64,000 nucleotides of DNA from Clytia hemisphaerica (GCA_902728285.1 CACVBU010000046.1:1801968-1865967), one strand, 5' to 3'; counted from the first letter of the stretch, positions 9,201 to 21,457 are shown. Notes: generated by a model not told the origin, from the sequence alone. Numbers and translations: made by a program.

Positions 9201-12046
9201 GTTTCATGTTTGAAATCGATGTTGGACGGTTTGCGGGGTCAAAATTCGTGTCTTTTCAACAAAAAGATCCAAAAATATGTTTGAAACAATGTTTGAACAA
9301 GTTCATAATTTTTTTCAAACATTCAACTCGGGGTTTCCCTAGAAGGAAGACATTGCATTGCTAATCTAACATTAAATATGATTTCGAACGCGTGATTTGA
9401 AAAGTAAACAAAAGAAAGAAGGCATTGTAATGTAACAAAATAAATGTTTGAGACAATGTTGGAAAATGCTGCGCAAACCATTCAACAACAAAGCTCAAAT
9501 GTTTGAAGAACCATGTTTGACGGTTTGCTCCCAGCTTTACAATGAGACGTCTATGATATTGGATTGGAGAATAAGTGCGTATTTAAAAAGCATACCTTAT
9601 TTTTTGCAGTTAGCTCTACACAAACAATTTCATTTTCTTGTAAGCTTAGTGATTCAAATACCTGAAAATGAGTGAGGTTGATAAAACTAAATGAAGTAAT
9701 AATTTTCACTGAGAAATATTTGAGGTATTCAGTTGGTACTAAGCAATTGATATCAAAAACTAAAGCAATTTAAATAAAAATTCCCTCTATTTGATTGGTT
9801 AGGCTTGTAAGAGTTTGAGCATGTAAATTGTGGGACATGGCTATTCCAATCAGTATAATGGAAATAAGAACCAAATCAACATTGTTCAAAAATAACCTGA
9901 CATGTAAGTCCAATACATAGATATATCACCATTAATTGGGAAAATTATCTAACCTCGTCATAGCTGTCAATAATGAAAAAAATGTTCGGGTAAGATTGAT
10001 CAGAACTTTCTCCCTTGCTATCCATTCTAAAATAAACAGTACAAAAATTAAGTTTTTAAAAAGTAATGTCAAACTATTTGAAGCATGGCCACACAAAAAC
10101 AATTTTGATTTTTACAATCAAAAGACGATGTGAGTGCAATTGGTCAAATGGACAATTTTAGGGAGGCAGAAAAAAAGAGGTAAAAAAGCTGTGATTTATA
10201 GCTAAAATTTGTCATCATTTTATGAAAATTTGGCAAAAAATAGGAAAACAATATCATAATATATATAATATTATCCCGCATCAGTAAGATTCTCGCGATT
10301 TCATTGGTCGAAAGACATCACGTGGAGGTGGGATATAAACCGTATCTGTCTTCCTCGCATTCGATTGAGAAAAAAAAGAAGACATTGCATATTGATGAAT
10401 GCGCTTTCAAATGTTTTGGTCAAAATTCGAATGTTTTGTTTTGAAAAAACAGAAAAAATAAAAAAAGAGGAAATCAGTGATTGACAATGTTTGTGTCAAT
10501 AGGATGCAGAAAATCTTTAAGTTATTTTGATTTTTACTTTTCTTTGTTTGGATTGAGCAAGACTTTCTTCAATTGCGATGCTATAAAATGTCACTTTCAC
10601 ATATCCCGCTTTTACAGTTTGCTCTTTATTGTAAGTATCTGCTTGGAGAGTTCTGAAAATTTTTCGTGCTTTTGGAACACATGCAAGGGGACTTCAACGG
10701 GATAAATCTCGGCAAGCCTCGCCACCAATACGGTTTTTACTGACCCTGTATATCCCGTATCCCACCTCGAGAAGACCGTGTAACTAATAATATACCTTCT
10801 CATATGATGAGATGCATGGACAGTCTACAAATAAAGAAAGTTAAATTCAGCGTTAGGATATCTTTTATCACGTATTGTGCGTTTATCTCAATAAACATTT
10901 TAATAATAGTTTGGACTTAGAGCTGGTAGGGCTCTGCACTGGTTTGAACATTTAAATATTTTAATTGACCAATTTTAATTTCCCAATAAGGATAAGCAGG
11001 GCAGAAAATCTTTTTTTTAATTTCTTTCTCATGACTGAGGGAGAGAAAGGAAAATAGCCAATTTTGCTTACCCAAATTCAAACTTTGAGAAAACTTATTA
11101 TTGGAGTTATTTTGCAGAGGATTTATTTAAAATTCCAAATATAGTTAGAATAAGGAAAGCATTATAAATACAAATTTGAGGCAAAGATAGATAAATAGGT
11201 TCCAAACATTGGTTGCTTTTATGAAGTATTATGTGGTTAAAAAATATCTATACTTACCAATACGGTTTTACTTAACACTTTTAAGTCTTGACTTGGTAAA
11301 CGAACACAGATTGCGCAAGTTAATGTAAATTCAAATCCATGCATTATGAGATTCAAGTAAACACTCTCTTCCCAATTTACATGAGGATCGCCAAGACTAA
11401 AAAATTCAAATTACAACTTTGAGAATAAGATTATAATTCATTATAAATGCAGTGAAAACTTCAAAATTATATGGAAATCATTTTGCATTGTAAAAGCAAA
11501 GCACTATGACTTTTGCTGGTAGATAATAAATCAGAGATTATTCCTACCCTGGGAGATTCTTGGATGTTTTTCTGTAAACTTTAATCTGGAAATGAACAAA
11601 AAAAGAAAATTTGACACGCAATGTGTAGTAAGAACCCAGACCTTTCAAAACAATTTAAAGGATATGACATCAAAATGAGTGTGCTGTAAAATGTGTCATC
11701 CCAAGCAATTTCCAATACACATAAATTCCTACCGGTACAAGAACTACAGGTAACTGGCACTAAAACTTTTTTGCTATCGGTAGGATATGGCATCAAAATA
11801 AGTGTGCTGTAAAATGTTCTTTACAAAGGGTAAAAAAATAATATAAGAAATAATAATAAAAGAATCTTATCAATGTAGTTACCTCATTGTCTGAAGAGTG
11901 TGGTTTATTTTGTACATAGAACAACATGTCATCGTCAGAGGTATCTTGAGCTTCACAATTTTCATTTTCTTCCACTGACACTCCCATAAAAAACTCACCA
12001 AACAATCCTGGCCAAACACCTTCTTTTGCAACCATTACAAAACCAT
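6239..12046 (-). CDS. KIAA0930: KIAA0930 homologue (uncharacterised conserved animal protein), nine exons
   Basis: Exons, 5' to 3': 11883-12046 (LFGEFFMGV...DDDMLFYVQ), 11548-11585 (IKVYRKTSKNLPG), 11258-11396 (LGDPHVNWEESVYLNLI), 10796-10824 (TVHASHHMR), 9954-10026 (MDSKGESSDQSYPNIFFIID), 9596-9661 (VFESLSLQENEIVCVELTA), 8873-8947 (ESGNESVIFLGSVKHEAL), 8408-8634 (MAQKMSWMS...MRGPHGKGYAEM), 6537-6607 (SPYLTYVTLPWSRIIK) and 6239-6291 (DVLQVKQTPLFSKDPRR, stop). The last two count as the C-terminal pair. All junctions are GT-AG and every phase matches, with exon 8408-8634 joining 6537-6607 at phase 2. The order of motifs (DDMLFYV, LGDPxxxWEESV, MDSKGE, SYPNIFF, VCVEL, GSxxxEAL, MAQKMS, MxGPxGKGxAEM, LTYVTLP, ILxVxQ) matches human KIAA0930 throughout. 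The function of that family is not established. The serine-rich linker of the human C-terminal half is shorter here. The first coding exon upstream of 12046 was not found. Introns carry several MITEs. Confidence 0.92.
7028..7902. mobile_element. hAT-like non-autonomous element built of inverted GC-rich modules, 8 bp TSD
   Basis: The 8 bp direct repeat AGTGTAAA flanks it exactly (7020-7027 and 7903-7910). The right end read inwards is CAAAGGGCCGGCGATTTGCA. The left end is a diverged partner that becomes near-identical from CGATTTGCACxxTTACTTCG onward. Inside are about eight copies of a module centred on TTCGGCGCAGCGGCGAA plus TTGCGCAGCGCAAG: plus-oriented near 7150, 7240, 7465 and 7550, and minus-oriented near 7375, 7700, 7790 and 7860. 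There is no transposase ORF. An 8 bp duplication and CA(A)AGGG-type ends fit the hAT superfamily. It sits in the last long intron of the KIAA0930 homologue and stands out by its high GC. Confidence 0.75.
8089..8200 (-). CDS. Candidate alternative terminal exon of the KIAA0930 homologue (CxxC tail)
   Basis: After a TTTTAG acceptor the minus strand reads, in phase with exon 8408-8634, PPCNCFTNESIYNPTTAYPD then SCPKCGQSATSNYGLF and a TGA. Using it would replace the conserved LTYVTLP end by a short cysteine-rich tail (CxC and CPKCG). Skipping it also keeps the frame. Either a real alternative last exon or a chance ORF; the good acceptor and biased composition favour the former. No clear AATAAA follows. 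Confidence 0.5.
9157..9536. mobile_element. Harbinger-like MITE, 380 bp, TTA target duplication
   Basis: Terminal inverted repeats start AGCTGGGAGCAAACCGTCAA and mirror exactly at the right end (...TTGACGGTTTGCTCCCAGCT). TTA lies immediately outside on both sides (9154-9156 and 9537-9539). A TWA-type 3 bp duplication is the PIF/Harbinger signature. The interior contains further 'tgtttgaa' inverted pieces and no coding potential. It lies in the intron between KIAA0930 exons 8873-8947 and 9596-9661. Confidence 0.75.
10283..10460 (+). repeat. Dispersed repeat, copy 1 (partner inverted at 55830-55975)
   Basis: The block 'gatttcattggtcgaaagac', 'catcac(g/a)tgga', 'cgattgagaaaaaaaa', 'gacattgcatattgatgaat', 'gcgctttc(a/g)aatgtttt' recurs in reverse orientation at 55830-55975 with only scattered differences. 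In the second copy it is joined to a long inverted repeat (55555-55819). Here it is alone within an intron of the KIAA0930 homologue. Confidence 0.7.
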
Positions 12047-12268
12047 CTAAAAGATTTAAATGATCAGATTTTCTCAAAAACAAATTGAATAAAAATTTGA
12101 TTTGCACTGATTTGAGAAGTTTTCACATTTTAAGATTTCAGAGAAAAAGGTAGACTGAGATTTTAGATTGAATTAGACCTTTTTGCCATACTACTTGAGT
12201 TGTTCGATTCGAGATAATTTCTAAACTTTTTTGGAAACATTGCCAGAATTAATTAGCTCTGTAGCATA

Positions 12269-12497
12269 CTGTGAGATCGGGTAACTTGCATCAGTGGAGG
12301 CTAACATGCATAGCCCTCAAATGAATAACCTGGCTGGTCATTAAAATATAAAGTTAAATCAAAACAAAAATGGTAGAGTAGAGCTGCGAGCGGAGCTGCG
12401 TAGTTCATTTGTTTTGAAATTTTGCTGCTTTGATTGGTCAGTCATTTGATGGCTATGCAAGTTTCCCTCCACTGATGCAAGTTACCCGACTTCACGG
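12269..12497. mobile_element. TA-flanked MITE, 229 bp
   Basis: Left end CTGTGAGATCGGGTAACTTG and right end (inverted) CCGTGAAGTCGGGTAACTTG, continuing for some 50 bp of inverted repeat including GCATCAGTGGAGG and the ATGCATAGCC/TTGCATAGCC region. TA dinucleotides lie outside both ends (12267-12268 and 12498-12499). Tc1/mariner-type non-autonomous element by duplication size. No ORF. Confidence 0.7.
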
Positions 12498-12649
12498 TAA
12501 TCAACAGAATCTAGGAACATTTCAAAGAAAGAATCTATTGTCTTCAAACCTCAAGGGCTGTTCATGAAACCCGATAACTTAATTTTGAGATTTGCAAATC
12601 CCAAAGACTGGCAAACAACCTTTTTTGATAAACAAACCTTGAACCTTTT

Positions 12650-13330
12650 GTCCGTCCAAACGTTTGTAGCCGTGTGTAGGCAGCACATAGGACGTAACAT
12701 ATTGGCATTCCCTTTCAATTGTTTTATATTTATTTTTAATTAGGATATCGCTAATTTTGCCAGTCTTCGTATAGTCCCTTGAGCATTGGGTCTCATTATC
12801 TCGCGTTTTGGTTTCTTTGTACTTTTGTCTTTTTATTGTCTATCCTATTGATTCCTTAGCATCTCTATTGGTTACGGATCTCTTGGGGAATTAAAGTTTT
12901 TTCTGTAGTTTTTTGACAACATTTTAACTTGATGATGAAATCATTTTTGTAAAGTAGCTGCTGTGTGTGCATGTAAACTGACGTGTTGGGTGGTACCGTC
13001 TAGTGGTTTTTAGACAGTAATTTTAGTAAGCATTTTTTGGATTTTGGTTTTGTATATAGCCTCTCTATAACTATCACTGTCTGCTCTTAGCCTTTATTTT
13101 TCTGCCTACTTATTTCTTGCCTATTTTTTAGGATTTCTACATTTTCAGTTTCTCACCCAGGTGTTTTTGAGATTTTGTTTGGATTTTCGTCTACCACACC
13201 AATTGCCTGTATATATTTGCTTAGCTTAGGTTATTTTATGTTAGTGATTGTAACACTTGATTTTTGTGTTTATTCTAGCCGTTTGCCAAAGATCATTCGC
13301 ATTCGAAATCCTATCCTATCCTATCCTTTT
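12650..13330 (+). mobile_element. Probable 3' end of a non-LTR retrotransposon with (ATCCT)n tail
   Basis: A T-rich, non-coding stretch with many stops ends in 'cattcgaaatcctatcctat' followed by two more ATCCT units at about 13308-13327. A short pentamer tail after a long UTR-like region is typical of the 3' end of CR1/L2-like elements. No RT motif is visible, so the assignment rests on the tail alone. Left boundary approximate. Confidence 0.4.
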
Positions 13331-13991
13331 TGGTAACCAGTCTGGTGGGGGCATCAACATAAAGAAAATTAAGCTGTTCTGAAATTAACCAATCGGGCTT
13401 TGTATCGGAATTCCTATGGGAGTTCTTTTTTGACATTTGCAAAATAACTAATTTGACAAAATTTCTCCCCAAGGTTTGACAAAAGAACTTTCACTGTGTT
13501 TCCTTGCTTGCAAGAATAGTGCAAAGATTTGCCTTGAAAATCTTGAAACTCAATTTAGAATATTAGGTATGTTTTAAAGCTTTTAATGTTGTTTGGGTAA
13601 AACCAACAGAAAGAGCACCCAATTCTGATATGAATCCATATATAAAACATTAACTGTCAACTGGCTCCAAATTATTTTCTGTTTTGCCCCGAAAGGTTTG
13701 CGATGATGTCATCAAAAAAATTTGAACCCTCATAACTTTTTGATAGGAAAATTTTCAAGGTATGTTGCATGCACACCCAGGGATCAAATTAGCATATCTC
13801 ATTTTGGAATTTGTGATGCAGTTTGGATTATATACTTACAAGATAAAAATTGAAAATCATGCTTACCAAAAAATTGCGATGCATTTTCTATCCCTTATTT
13901 CAATGTCTGCCACCTCAATTTTCAGAATTTCATGCCCTTTCTGATGGAAAATAAAATCTTTTGCCCAACCACCTGATGATGTTATCAAGTA

Positions 13992-14298
13992 CTGGGCCAT
14001 TCCAGAAAATTTTTGTCACCCTCCATCGGACGACATGTATTTTTTAATTTTTCCTAGCCTCAGAACTAATTTTTCTTTTCCAGTGGTGGTCGGAAATTCC
14101 GATAAAAATCCATGTACTTTTGCAAAATGCATCGGAAATTCCACTCTTTTTTGCCTTTTTTAATTCAATTGCCTTGGAAATTTATACATTTTCTTCTCTC
14201 CCCTTAGAAATTTCGAATTTTGGTGAAAACTTTTGCCCTCAGAAATCCTGTGTCGTCCCCCCCCCCTGTTACAGACAAATTCTGGAATGGCCCACTGT
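13992..14298. mobile_element. TA-flanked MITE with TGGGCCATTCCAGA ends
   Basis: The left end reads CTGGGCCATTCCAGAAAATT. The right end inverted reads CAGTGGGCCATTCCAGAATT. TA lies just outside each. About 307 bp, T-rich interior with a poly-C run (about 14260-14268), no ORF of note. The GGGCCATTCCAG inverted repeat is short but exact. Confidence 0.6.
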
Positions 14299-17200
14299 AT
14301 ATGGTTAATATTTTAAAAGTTTTTAATAACCCTTAACAAGGGTCACTCAAAATTAAGTTGGCAGGTTTCATGAGCTTTTCTATGGTATATATATACTCCC
14401 TGAATTGACAAACATGAAGAAATAGATTAAAATCTAAAAATTTGCCCTCTGGAAAATCTTTAGATTGTTTTATTTTGTTATTATTTATATACAAACACTT
14501 GTGACAGCACCGAATATTTTGTTATTGATTGTTTTATTTTTTCCAATCAAAAAAATTGCTGTACGATTGTTTAAAAAGTATCCAATCAAATGAAGGGCGC
14601 GTTCATCATCCAATAATCACAGAAAAAATAATGCTTCCATCAAATTCCTTCTTTCCTTAGAGAAAACTAATGATAAGAAAAAATTCAACCCTTAGAATTA
14701 ACGATTGAAACAAATAAAGTTATATGACTTTTCGTTATCCATGATGGTGCCAAAAAATCATTTTTAGTGCCTAAAAATTTTAGGGGGCCAGTCATTAACG
14801 GTCATCATACGCCACTGAGAAGATAACCACTTAATGCTTCCTAATCAGTCAGGACCTCCTTTCACTTTATTGATATTACGCGAGCAGCAGTGTGCGCTAA
14901 ATTATTTTGGTTTCACTTTCGATTTCAACCAAAGGTCTTAGCAACAGGGCGCGCGTACATAGCAACGGGGCTGGGTAGAAAAATCTAAACATACAATTCA
15001 AAAAAAATACTGATCATCGTATAGAGCACTAAAAAATACCCCTTTCTATGTTTGTTCTACCTTGGATTATAACTGAAAATATCTTCAAATAACCTTTGTC
15101 CGCTATCAGCCCGCACGGTAATCTTTGCCTGTTCCAATTCTTAGATAATTAATAAGAGAGGCGCTTAGCTAAGCCGTGCTCGTGGGGGATAAATTTATGT
15201 TTACTTCTCTTGTATATTTTAGTGGTATTTATCCAATGAAAAGGATGTTGACAAAATATGCACGGCATTGATTATGACATCAATAAATATGTCAATGTCG
15301 ATACAACGCCCGTTAAAGAAAATAATTTGTAAATAGTTATTTTTATCGTGAAATTTAGAAATACGAACAAAAAAAGAATCAAATTTAATATTTGTTTCCT
15401 ATCTAGAATATATTAGCGTTAGAATACGGTAAATTTTCACGAAAAATATTTCGCAATAGCGGTACGCCCAATCGCGCCCACGGGAAAGTTCCAATTTTTA
15501 ATTAATTGGGAAATCGGAGAAACTGGTTCACCACGTGGATAAAAAACGTACGGAATGAAACCTGACAGAAGGTTTTCAACCAGATTTATTCAGATAAAGC
15601 TATAACAGGTTCATTACTTGTGGATTTTAAAACCTACATAAGCAGTGAGGATATTAACGCGATTCTCAGATTTACAGAAAACACCAGCTTTTTGCTGATT
15701 TTTGCCTTGATTTCCCAAAACCCGTAACCTTTTTAGCTTGAGGGAAGAAAAAAATTAGAGTTTTTAAGTTTGCCAAAAAAACGCCTAGTCAAAATTGTTT
15801 CATCTTCGCAGGATCCATTCCCAACCTCAAAATACATCATTTTGTCTAGGGTTTATTTTGGCAAGTTCTTCCTTCAAAGAATATCACTTTCGTTTTCCCC
15901 TGAAGACCGCAAGAGAAAAATATTAGGGCCCACGCTCTCTAGGCGGGCGGCCTAGACTCACTTTTGTTTTGTATAATTTTATAATGACGTATAAGGTAGC
16001 GTAATTCATGCAAAAATAATAATAATCTTTTTTTTTTTATTTTCAGGTATGCCGCCAAACATTGACGTCATCGTGTATGGATTTAGCATGAACAATAGGA
16101 CCGACAGAGTCGACAAAAGGAACAAACAATAAGGCGACCCGAGAATCTTACGATGAGGGCGTTTTGTCTCCGCCTGATATCACGCCCACAGAAGATGCTG
16201 TTTAAAAAGCAGGGGTAAAAATAGTATATAAGTAATAGCTTTTGTAAGTGTTTATTTTGCAAAATATATAACCATTTTCTAATATGGTCTACAAATTAGA
16301 ATTTTTAGAATTTTGATAATGAAAACTTAAAAATATAATGAAGAAAAAAACAAACCATTTCAATTTTTTTATACGTTTCACCCCCGGAAAAATTATGTAT
16401 TACCTATTACGTAACTTTACATTTCCCGACTTGCTAACTCCCAGAGGAATTCCGATTGTAAACCCGATTGGTTAATTTCGGAACATCTTCATAATGGCAG
16501 ATAATTTAGAAGTGTCTAGTGGAAAGGTCGTTTGAATTTTTTGATGTCAGTATTAATTTTGTTGGTTGCACAAGCGTTTCAACCGGTATTCCAACAAAGC
16601 CATATTTTGGTTTGTACAGAAATTTCGCCTGCTCAAATCAAAACAACAAAATGGTCAATCTCACTAAAGCAAAACATTGCCGCCACGGCATTTCCCTTGA
16701 TAAAAATTCTGGTCACGTGACCATCCGTGATTTTAGACCAATGAAAACGCTTCATTTCCCCGGATTAAAGTTGTGTCTACACTAACACGCGGGAAATGGC
16801 TAGAAAAAGAGAGAAAAAAACCGGGGGTCAAATTCAAATTTTCTCCCTTCTTGCGGCAAACATAAAAGACTTTAAGAGGCCATTTATTTAAGAAAGGGGT
16901 GTTATATCATAAATAAAGTATGTAAGTAAGTGATATTTTAAGTAACAAGTCCATTAACAATTTTATTTTAAAGTTTGTTTTTAAAAACAAAACCCCGTGC
17001 TAGATGATAATTTCATTTTCTTAACTTATGGACCCATTTGGAAGTATTTGTAATATATACAGATCATTTGGCAGTGTAGTTGCAGCCTATACAAGAATTA
17101 GAGAATCTAAAGTCTGAAGTTGTAACTCTTTGCCAGTGACCCCGCAGAGAAATTTTTAGTTGGCAGACACTGAATTTAGGTTAGTTTGGAAATCGTTTTA

Positions 17201-18311
17201 TTTTGAAATGTAATCTTCACTTTAGATGAATAATTTTATTTATTTGGATTTCAAATTATTTCATTGATTTATTGATCTGCAATAGCTGATTGAAAAATGA
17301 AGATTTTTTATAGTTATCAGCGTGGGCTTGGCCGCCATTTTGAATTTTGATTTTTTTTCTCCTGTACTCGGCAATTTAGAGGTTGTTCGTAATACGCGAT
17401 TTGGCTTACGCGTAACACTTGTGGTTGATGGCTTGTTGAATCTGGCAAGAAAAAAGTAAACAGGTATAGCTTTTTCTAACCAAGGATCTGAATGATTCGA
17501 GCCACACTGGTAAACGCAAGACAAGCCATAAGCAAAAAGCTCGTACCCATGTCTATTTTTAGCTGTTAAAGCATAATAATTTGAGTTGAGTTCTTTTTCA
17601 GGACATGAAACTTGGATATTCAAAATCTACTCAAAATTCCGCTTCCACTGATATATAACATAGGGTTATTTTCAAGTTAATATTCCGTTTTTTTTGGATT
17701 TCGGCCTAAAAATGACCCATTTTTGGCCAAAAAAGTGATGAAACGCTAAAAATCATAAATGAGAAATATGTAATTATTTTCCTGAATTTGTAAGAAATAT
17801 TATAATTTTAATGTAAAGTTGTCAGAAATACATACTAGAATGAGAAAAATAAACTTAGAAAGTTAAAACATGAGCTAAATCCTAAAAAAAAACCGGGTTT
17901 TTCCAAAATTAGTCTACGTACTACGAAACATTTTGATCAAAAATGAGAAAATCCACCTTGCAGGACCTCTAGTTCATTGTAATTCTGCATTTTTGACTCT
18001 TTTTTTGCATATTCTGATATACTCTACCTATTTGAAGAATTTTCAAGCAAAGAAATCTCAATTCAAGTACAATTGACGAAAAGATAGGGGAATTTTGACA
18101 TAGGCCCAAATTTTCCGTCACGGCGTGACAAAAACTAAAAAGGGCTACAGAAAATCTTGTGGGTTGATTTTTGAATTTCTATTTTAGGTTTCTGATTAAC
18201 ACTATATGGTTGATGTTTCATGGAGAAAATTAAGGCCTGATTCCACTCTCATAGATTTTTACAGGCTATTGAAAATTTTCCGTCACGGCGTGACAAAAAC
18301 TCTGACCTATA
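14299..18311. other. Intergenic region, no supported gene
   Basis: Four kilobases with no convincing exon. Visible oddities are a short solo hAT-like end near 14748-14816 (reverse strand CAGTGGCGTATGATGACC). A small plus-strand ORF follows a CAG acceptor-like site at about 16047-16130 (MPPNIDVIVYGFSMNNRTD) and includes TGACGTCA at about 16063. The direct repeat TTTTCCGTCACGGCGTGACA occurs at about 18112 and 18277 and contains an inverted GTCACG-GCGTGAC core. None is enough for a gene call. Confidence 0.4.
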
Positions 18312-19063
18312 CCGTAGGATCGTCTAATCTCGACATACGTCTTGCAATCTCGACACCGGATCTGTAAAATAATCAAAACAAACCTTGAATGAAATTCTTG
18401 GTATCTTTCTTATCGAACAAGTTCATCCATCAAACTAGAAGTTCAGTAAACATTGCAATCATTCCAATTAAAAAAACAGCCAAATTATAAGCAGTTTTAC
18501 ACAACACACGAAACGCATGCAAACTTCCTCGTAACTTTCTCGTGTCCATCATTAAAATTTTACAACTTTATTACGCTTCGGCAAGTCACGTGATAAAAAT
18601 AATTCGCGCGCTTAGCCTGGTTTCCCCTTCCTTATATATAAAAACACACGCTCTAGGCGCTAACAGGCTGCACGCCGTGATGGCCAGTATGGCGGTCACA
18701 TTAAATTCAAAAGGAAACCGGGTTCTTTTTATTATTTTCGGTTCACAGTAAAAATGTCTAGTAAAAAATTCCTTGCGTGCAAAATGTTGTGTTATTGTGA
18801 TTTGGACATCTTCGTTGAAAGCATGCTAATTAGTTTTTAGCGATTACTACATCGTTAAAGTTTTCTTTTCAAATATAAGTAATAACACTTCACATTTCTC
18901 ATATTATATTAACAATCTGTGACGTGATAGAGAGAGAGTACATTTTAGTGATTGATTGATAACTTTGGTATTTATTTGTTTATGTTTGATTTTTTATTTC
19001 GAAGACCAGCCTACAGCTATGTCGAGATTGCAAGACGTATGTCGAGATTAGATGATCCTACGG
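18312..19063. mobile_element. TA-flanked inverted-repeat element, 752 bp
   Basis: Inverted repeats of about 44 bp with one mismatch: CCGTAGGATCGTCTAATCTC, then GACATACGTCTTGCAATCTC, at the left; mirror image at 19020-19063. TA flanks both ends (18310-18311 and 19064-19065). The interior holds a consensus TATA stretch (TATATATAAAA, about 18633-18643) followed by sequence with modest GC, but no long ORF. Probably a non-autonomous Tc1/mariner-type element, or a deletion derivative. Confidence 0.7.
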
Positions 19064-20573
19064 TAGTCAGTGAAAAAATGGATTTGAAAGCCTCAAATCA
19101 TAGATTAACCAGTCCAAGTCCTATAGAAAGTTGACTCAGCTTGCAAAAGAGGCCTTTTGGTAAGTTTTTTGAATCTATACCTGAAAAAAAAACCCTGTAA
19201 TAAGGACATCATTCCAAAGCAGTTTTTCAGTACCGTGGCGTAGCAGCAGGCTCAGATTTTAGCCTATGTTGATTTTTCGGGAACATATGCATGTTATATA
19301 TCAAATTGTCGGAAATTTTATGTAGATTTCAAAAATGGTTAAAAGTAGGGGTTAAAAATGAAGTCAATGAGAAGAAAATGCAAAACTTGATGATTTTTTC
19401 TCCTATTTTGGCCTGCGATTTTACAAAAACCTAAAAAATGCGATAAAAAATTTCTAAAGCGAGGTTTTAAGCTCTATTTTTTTTGCTTTTTGCTACAAAA
19501 TACCATAGCTTCCCATAAAAATAGGTTTTAGAGAGATTTGAAGACCTTCATTTTTTGACATTTTTAAAATTTTTGGGTACGAGCTTTTTGCTTATAGCTG
19601 ACAGAAGAAGGTTTGGTTGTTTTGATCAGCTGTATGTTTCTATTCTATCCGAACTAATATTATTAAAGACCAAGGAGGCCCTGGCTACTAACTAGGAAAG
19701 TCAGTGAAATTGTAAAATACTTCCCTGATTAGGCAAAAACTCCTGACTAATTGTGGAAATTTCTCAAATAATGTAAAAAAAAAAATAAATAAGCCTACTA
19801 CAGTAGCTTGCTTTTACCCACCTTCATCTTGCTTTTTACTGTGATCTTGATTTTTCAAAATCTCTTCAATTTCAGATATCAGAGTATTGTTTAATCCTTC
19901 CATTTATTTACCAATGATTCAAATGTAAAACACCCCAATATCTGGCAGAAATGTTGACAATATTTTGGGTTTTTGGTCAAACTTTGCACTTTTTTTGACC
20001 GCTCACTGCTCCGGCTGCTCTGTTGTTTCGTAATATTGAGCAAATCAAAGACTTGGCACTTTAATATGACGCTAAAATGATGTAACGACCCAAGGCGTAA
20101 GGGCCCGTTGTATGGACCCCCGCCGTAAATGGGGGTTTAGCTTGGTGAGCAAGCCCCGGTAGCCGATTAAAGTCTTAATTCTCTCGTCAAAACTGAGATA
20201 TACTTCCTATATAGAAACTTTTTTCACTAGAGGATGAGCAAAAGCCTTAGATAAGAGTTAGAACTCTAAATTCAATTCAATTCAATAGCAGTGCCGCATG
20301 TGAACTCTCTCTCGAGACATGAGAGCGAGATTCGCATTGATTACCGTGATTTTGAAATAAGCAATCGTCTAAAGATCGGAGCTCCACACTTTCTGCACCG
20401 CATTCGCATTCCCTCGTTTCCTTTCGGAGGAAAGCCGACAGGTTCACGGTGAAATTTTTTCCGCGCAAAGCATGGGGAATTCTCGGGGGTCAAATCTGAG
20501 TTTTCATGTGAAGCCGATATCGTCTATTTTGGCGTGATGCAAGATAGGGCAAAAACCTGAGGCGTGATATGTA

Positions 20574-20817
20574 CAGTGCCGTAGCAACGGGGGGGGCAAG
20601 GGGGGGGCTATGCCCCCCCAATGATTTTTTCAAAAATGGTTATTTTGCAAAATGTTTTTCTTTTTTAATTTGTCATAATTGTCACAATTGAGTGCATTTT
20701 CAAGCAATCTAGAGCTCAAATTTTCAAAATTTTCCCCCTCGGGCCAAACCATGGTTGGCCCTCGCGGTGTCACTAAACTTCAGCCCCCTCAATATGAAAA
20801 TGCTTCCTACGGCGCTG
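20574..20817. mobile_element. hAT-like MITE with CAGTGCCGTAG ends
   Basis: Left end CAGTGCCGTAGCAACGGGGG and right end (inverted) CAGCGCCGTAGGAAGCATTT, a degenerate pair of the common CAGTGGCGTAG hAT terminus. The interior is GGGG/CCCC-rich and contains 'gccccccca'. The 8 bp duplication is not clean, so the copy is old or a side has eroded. A lone similar end (CCGTGGCGTAGCAG) occurs at about 19233. Confidence 0.5.
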
Positions 20818-21257
20818 AATGTATGAGTATGATTTATTCTATTTTGTGCTTTTTTACACGTGATCATGTAGAGCAAAAAATTTGGGTGATGTCGTAAATG
20901 AGGGTGCCACTGGAATGTTAAAAATACGAGTACAATTTTGATTTCGTTTTATCTTCTATTGTAAAAAATAAACTGTAAACCATCTAATATTTCTCATTTA
21001 CATAAAATATTCCCCAAATTCTTTTATAAGGGACATGTATAATAAAAGGGCTAAATATCAGCACTTGACATAATAAAACTAGGCATAAATCGTTAACACT
21101 TTCAAATTTATATTACAAGACAAAATAATGATATATAATAACGCGACCATAATAACAAATAACAATATATAATACATAATACATCTAATATACTCCATCA
21201 CAAATTATAACTAACACAAAAAATAAACGCCAATATTTTCATAGTATGACAATAATA

Positions 21258-21457
21258 GGCTAGATAGATAGATAGAATCGATATTTAAAGTGGATGATAG
21301 CCCAGTAATCTAAGACTTTTAGACAGTCTTTCGATTGTTTTCACAGGGTCCACGGCCAGCTACCTACCCTAACGATGAAGTTAGCGGAACATTGAAAGGA
21401 GCGGGGATTCTGAACCGCAAACGCCTGGTTTGAGGTGCTGACGCCCGAGACCATCTC
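21258..21457 (-). mobile_element. tRNA-derived SINE candidate with (TCTA)n tail
   Basis: On the minus strand, starting at about 21457, GAGATGGTCTCGGGCGTCAG resembles a tRNA 5' end with an A-box. About 30 bp later comes GCGGTTCAGAATCCCCG, close to a B-box (GGTTCGANTCC). A ~130 bp non-tRNA body follows. The element ends in TCTATCTATCTATCT, a simple 3' tail as in many SINEs. Length about 200 bp. Not a functional tRNA: no acceptor stem pairing was found. Confidence 0.55.

Noticed and set aside
10256..10800. Possible larger inverted-repeat element ending in 'tatcccg...' words
   Set aside because: The two 'atcccg' ends do not align as inverted repeats beyond a few bases and show no duplication.
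16047..16130. Short plus-strand ORF after a CAG site, containing TGACGTCA
   Set aside because: 27 codons only; no partner exon or homology recognised. Mentioned as an oddity, not called as a gene.
20085..20170. GC-rich hairpin (ggacccccgcc ... gggggtttagc) suggestive of a structured RNA
   Set aside because: Short stem, no recognised fold, and similar G-rich transposon pieces are close by.
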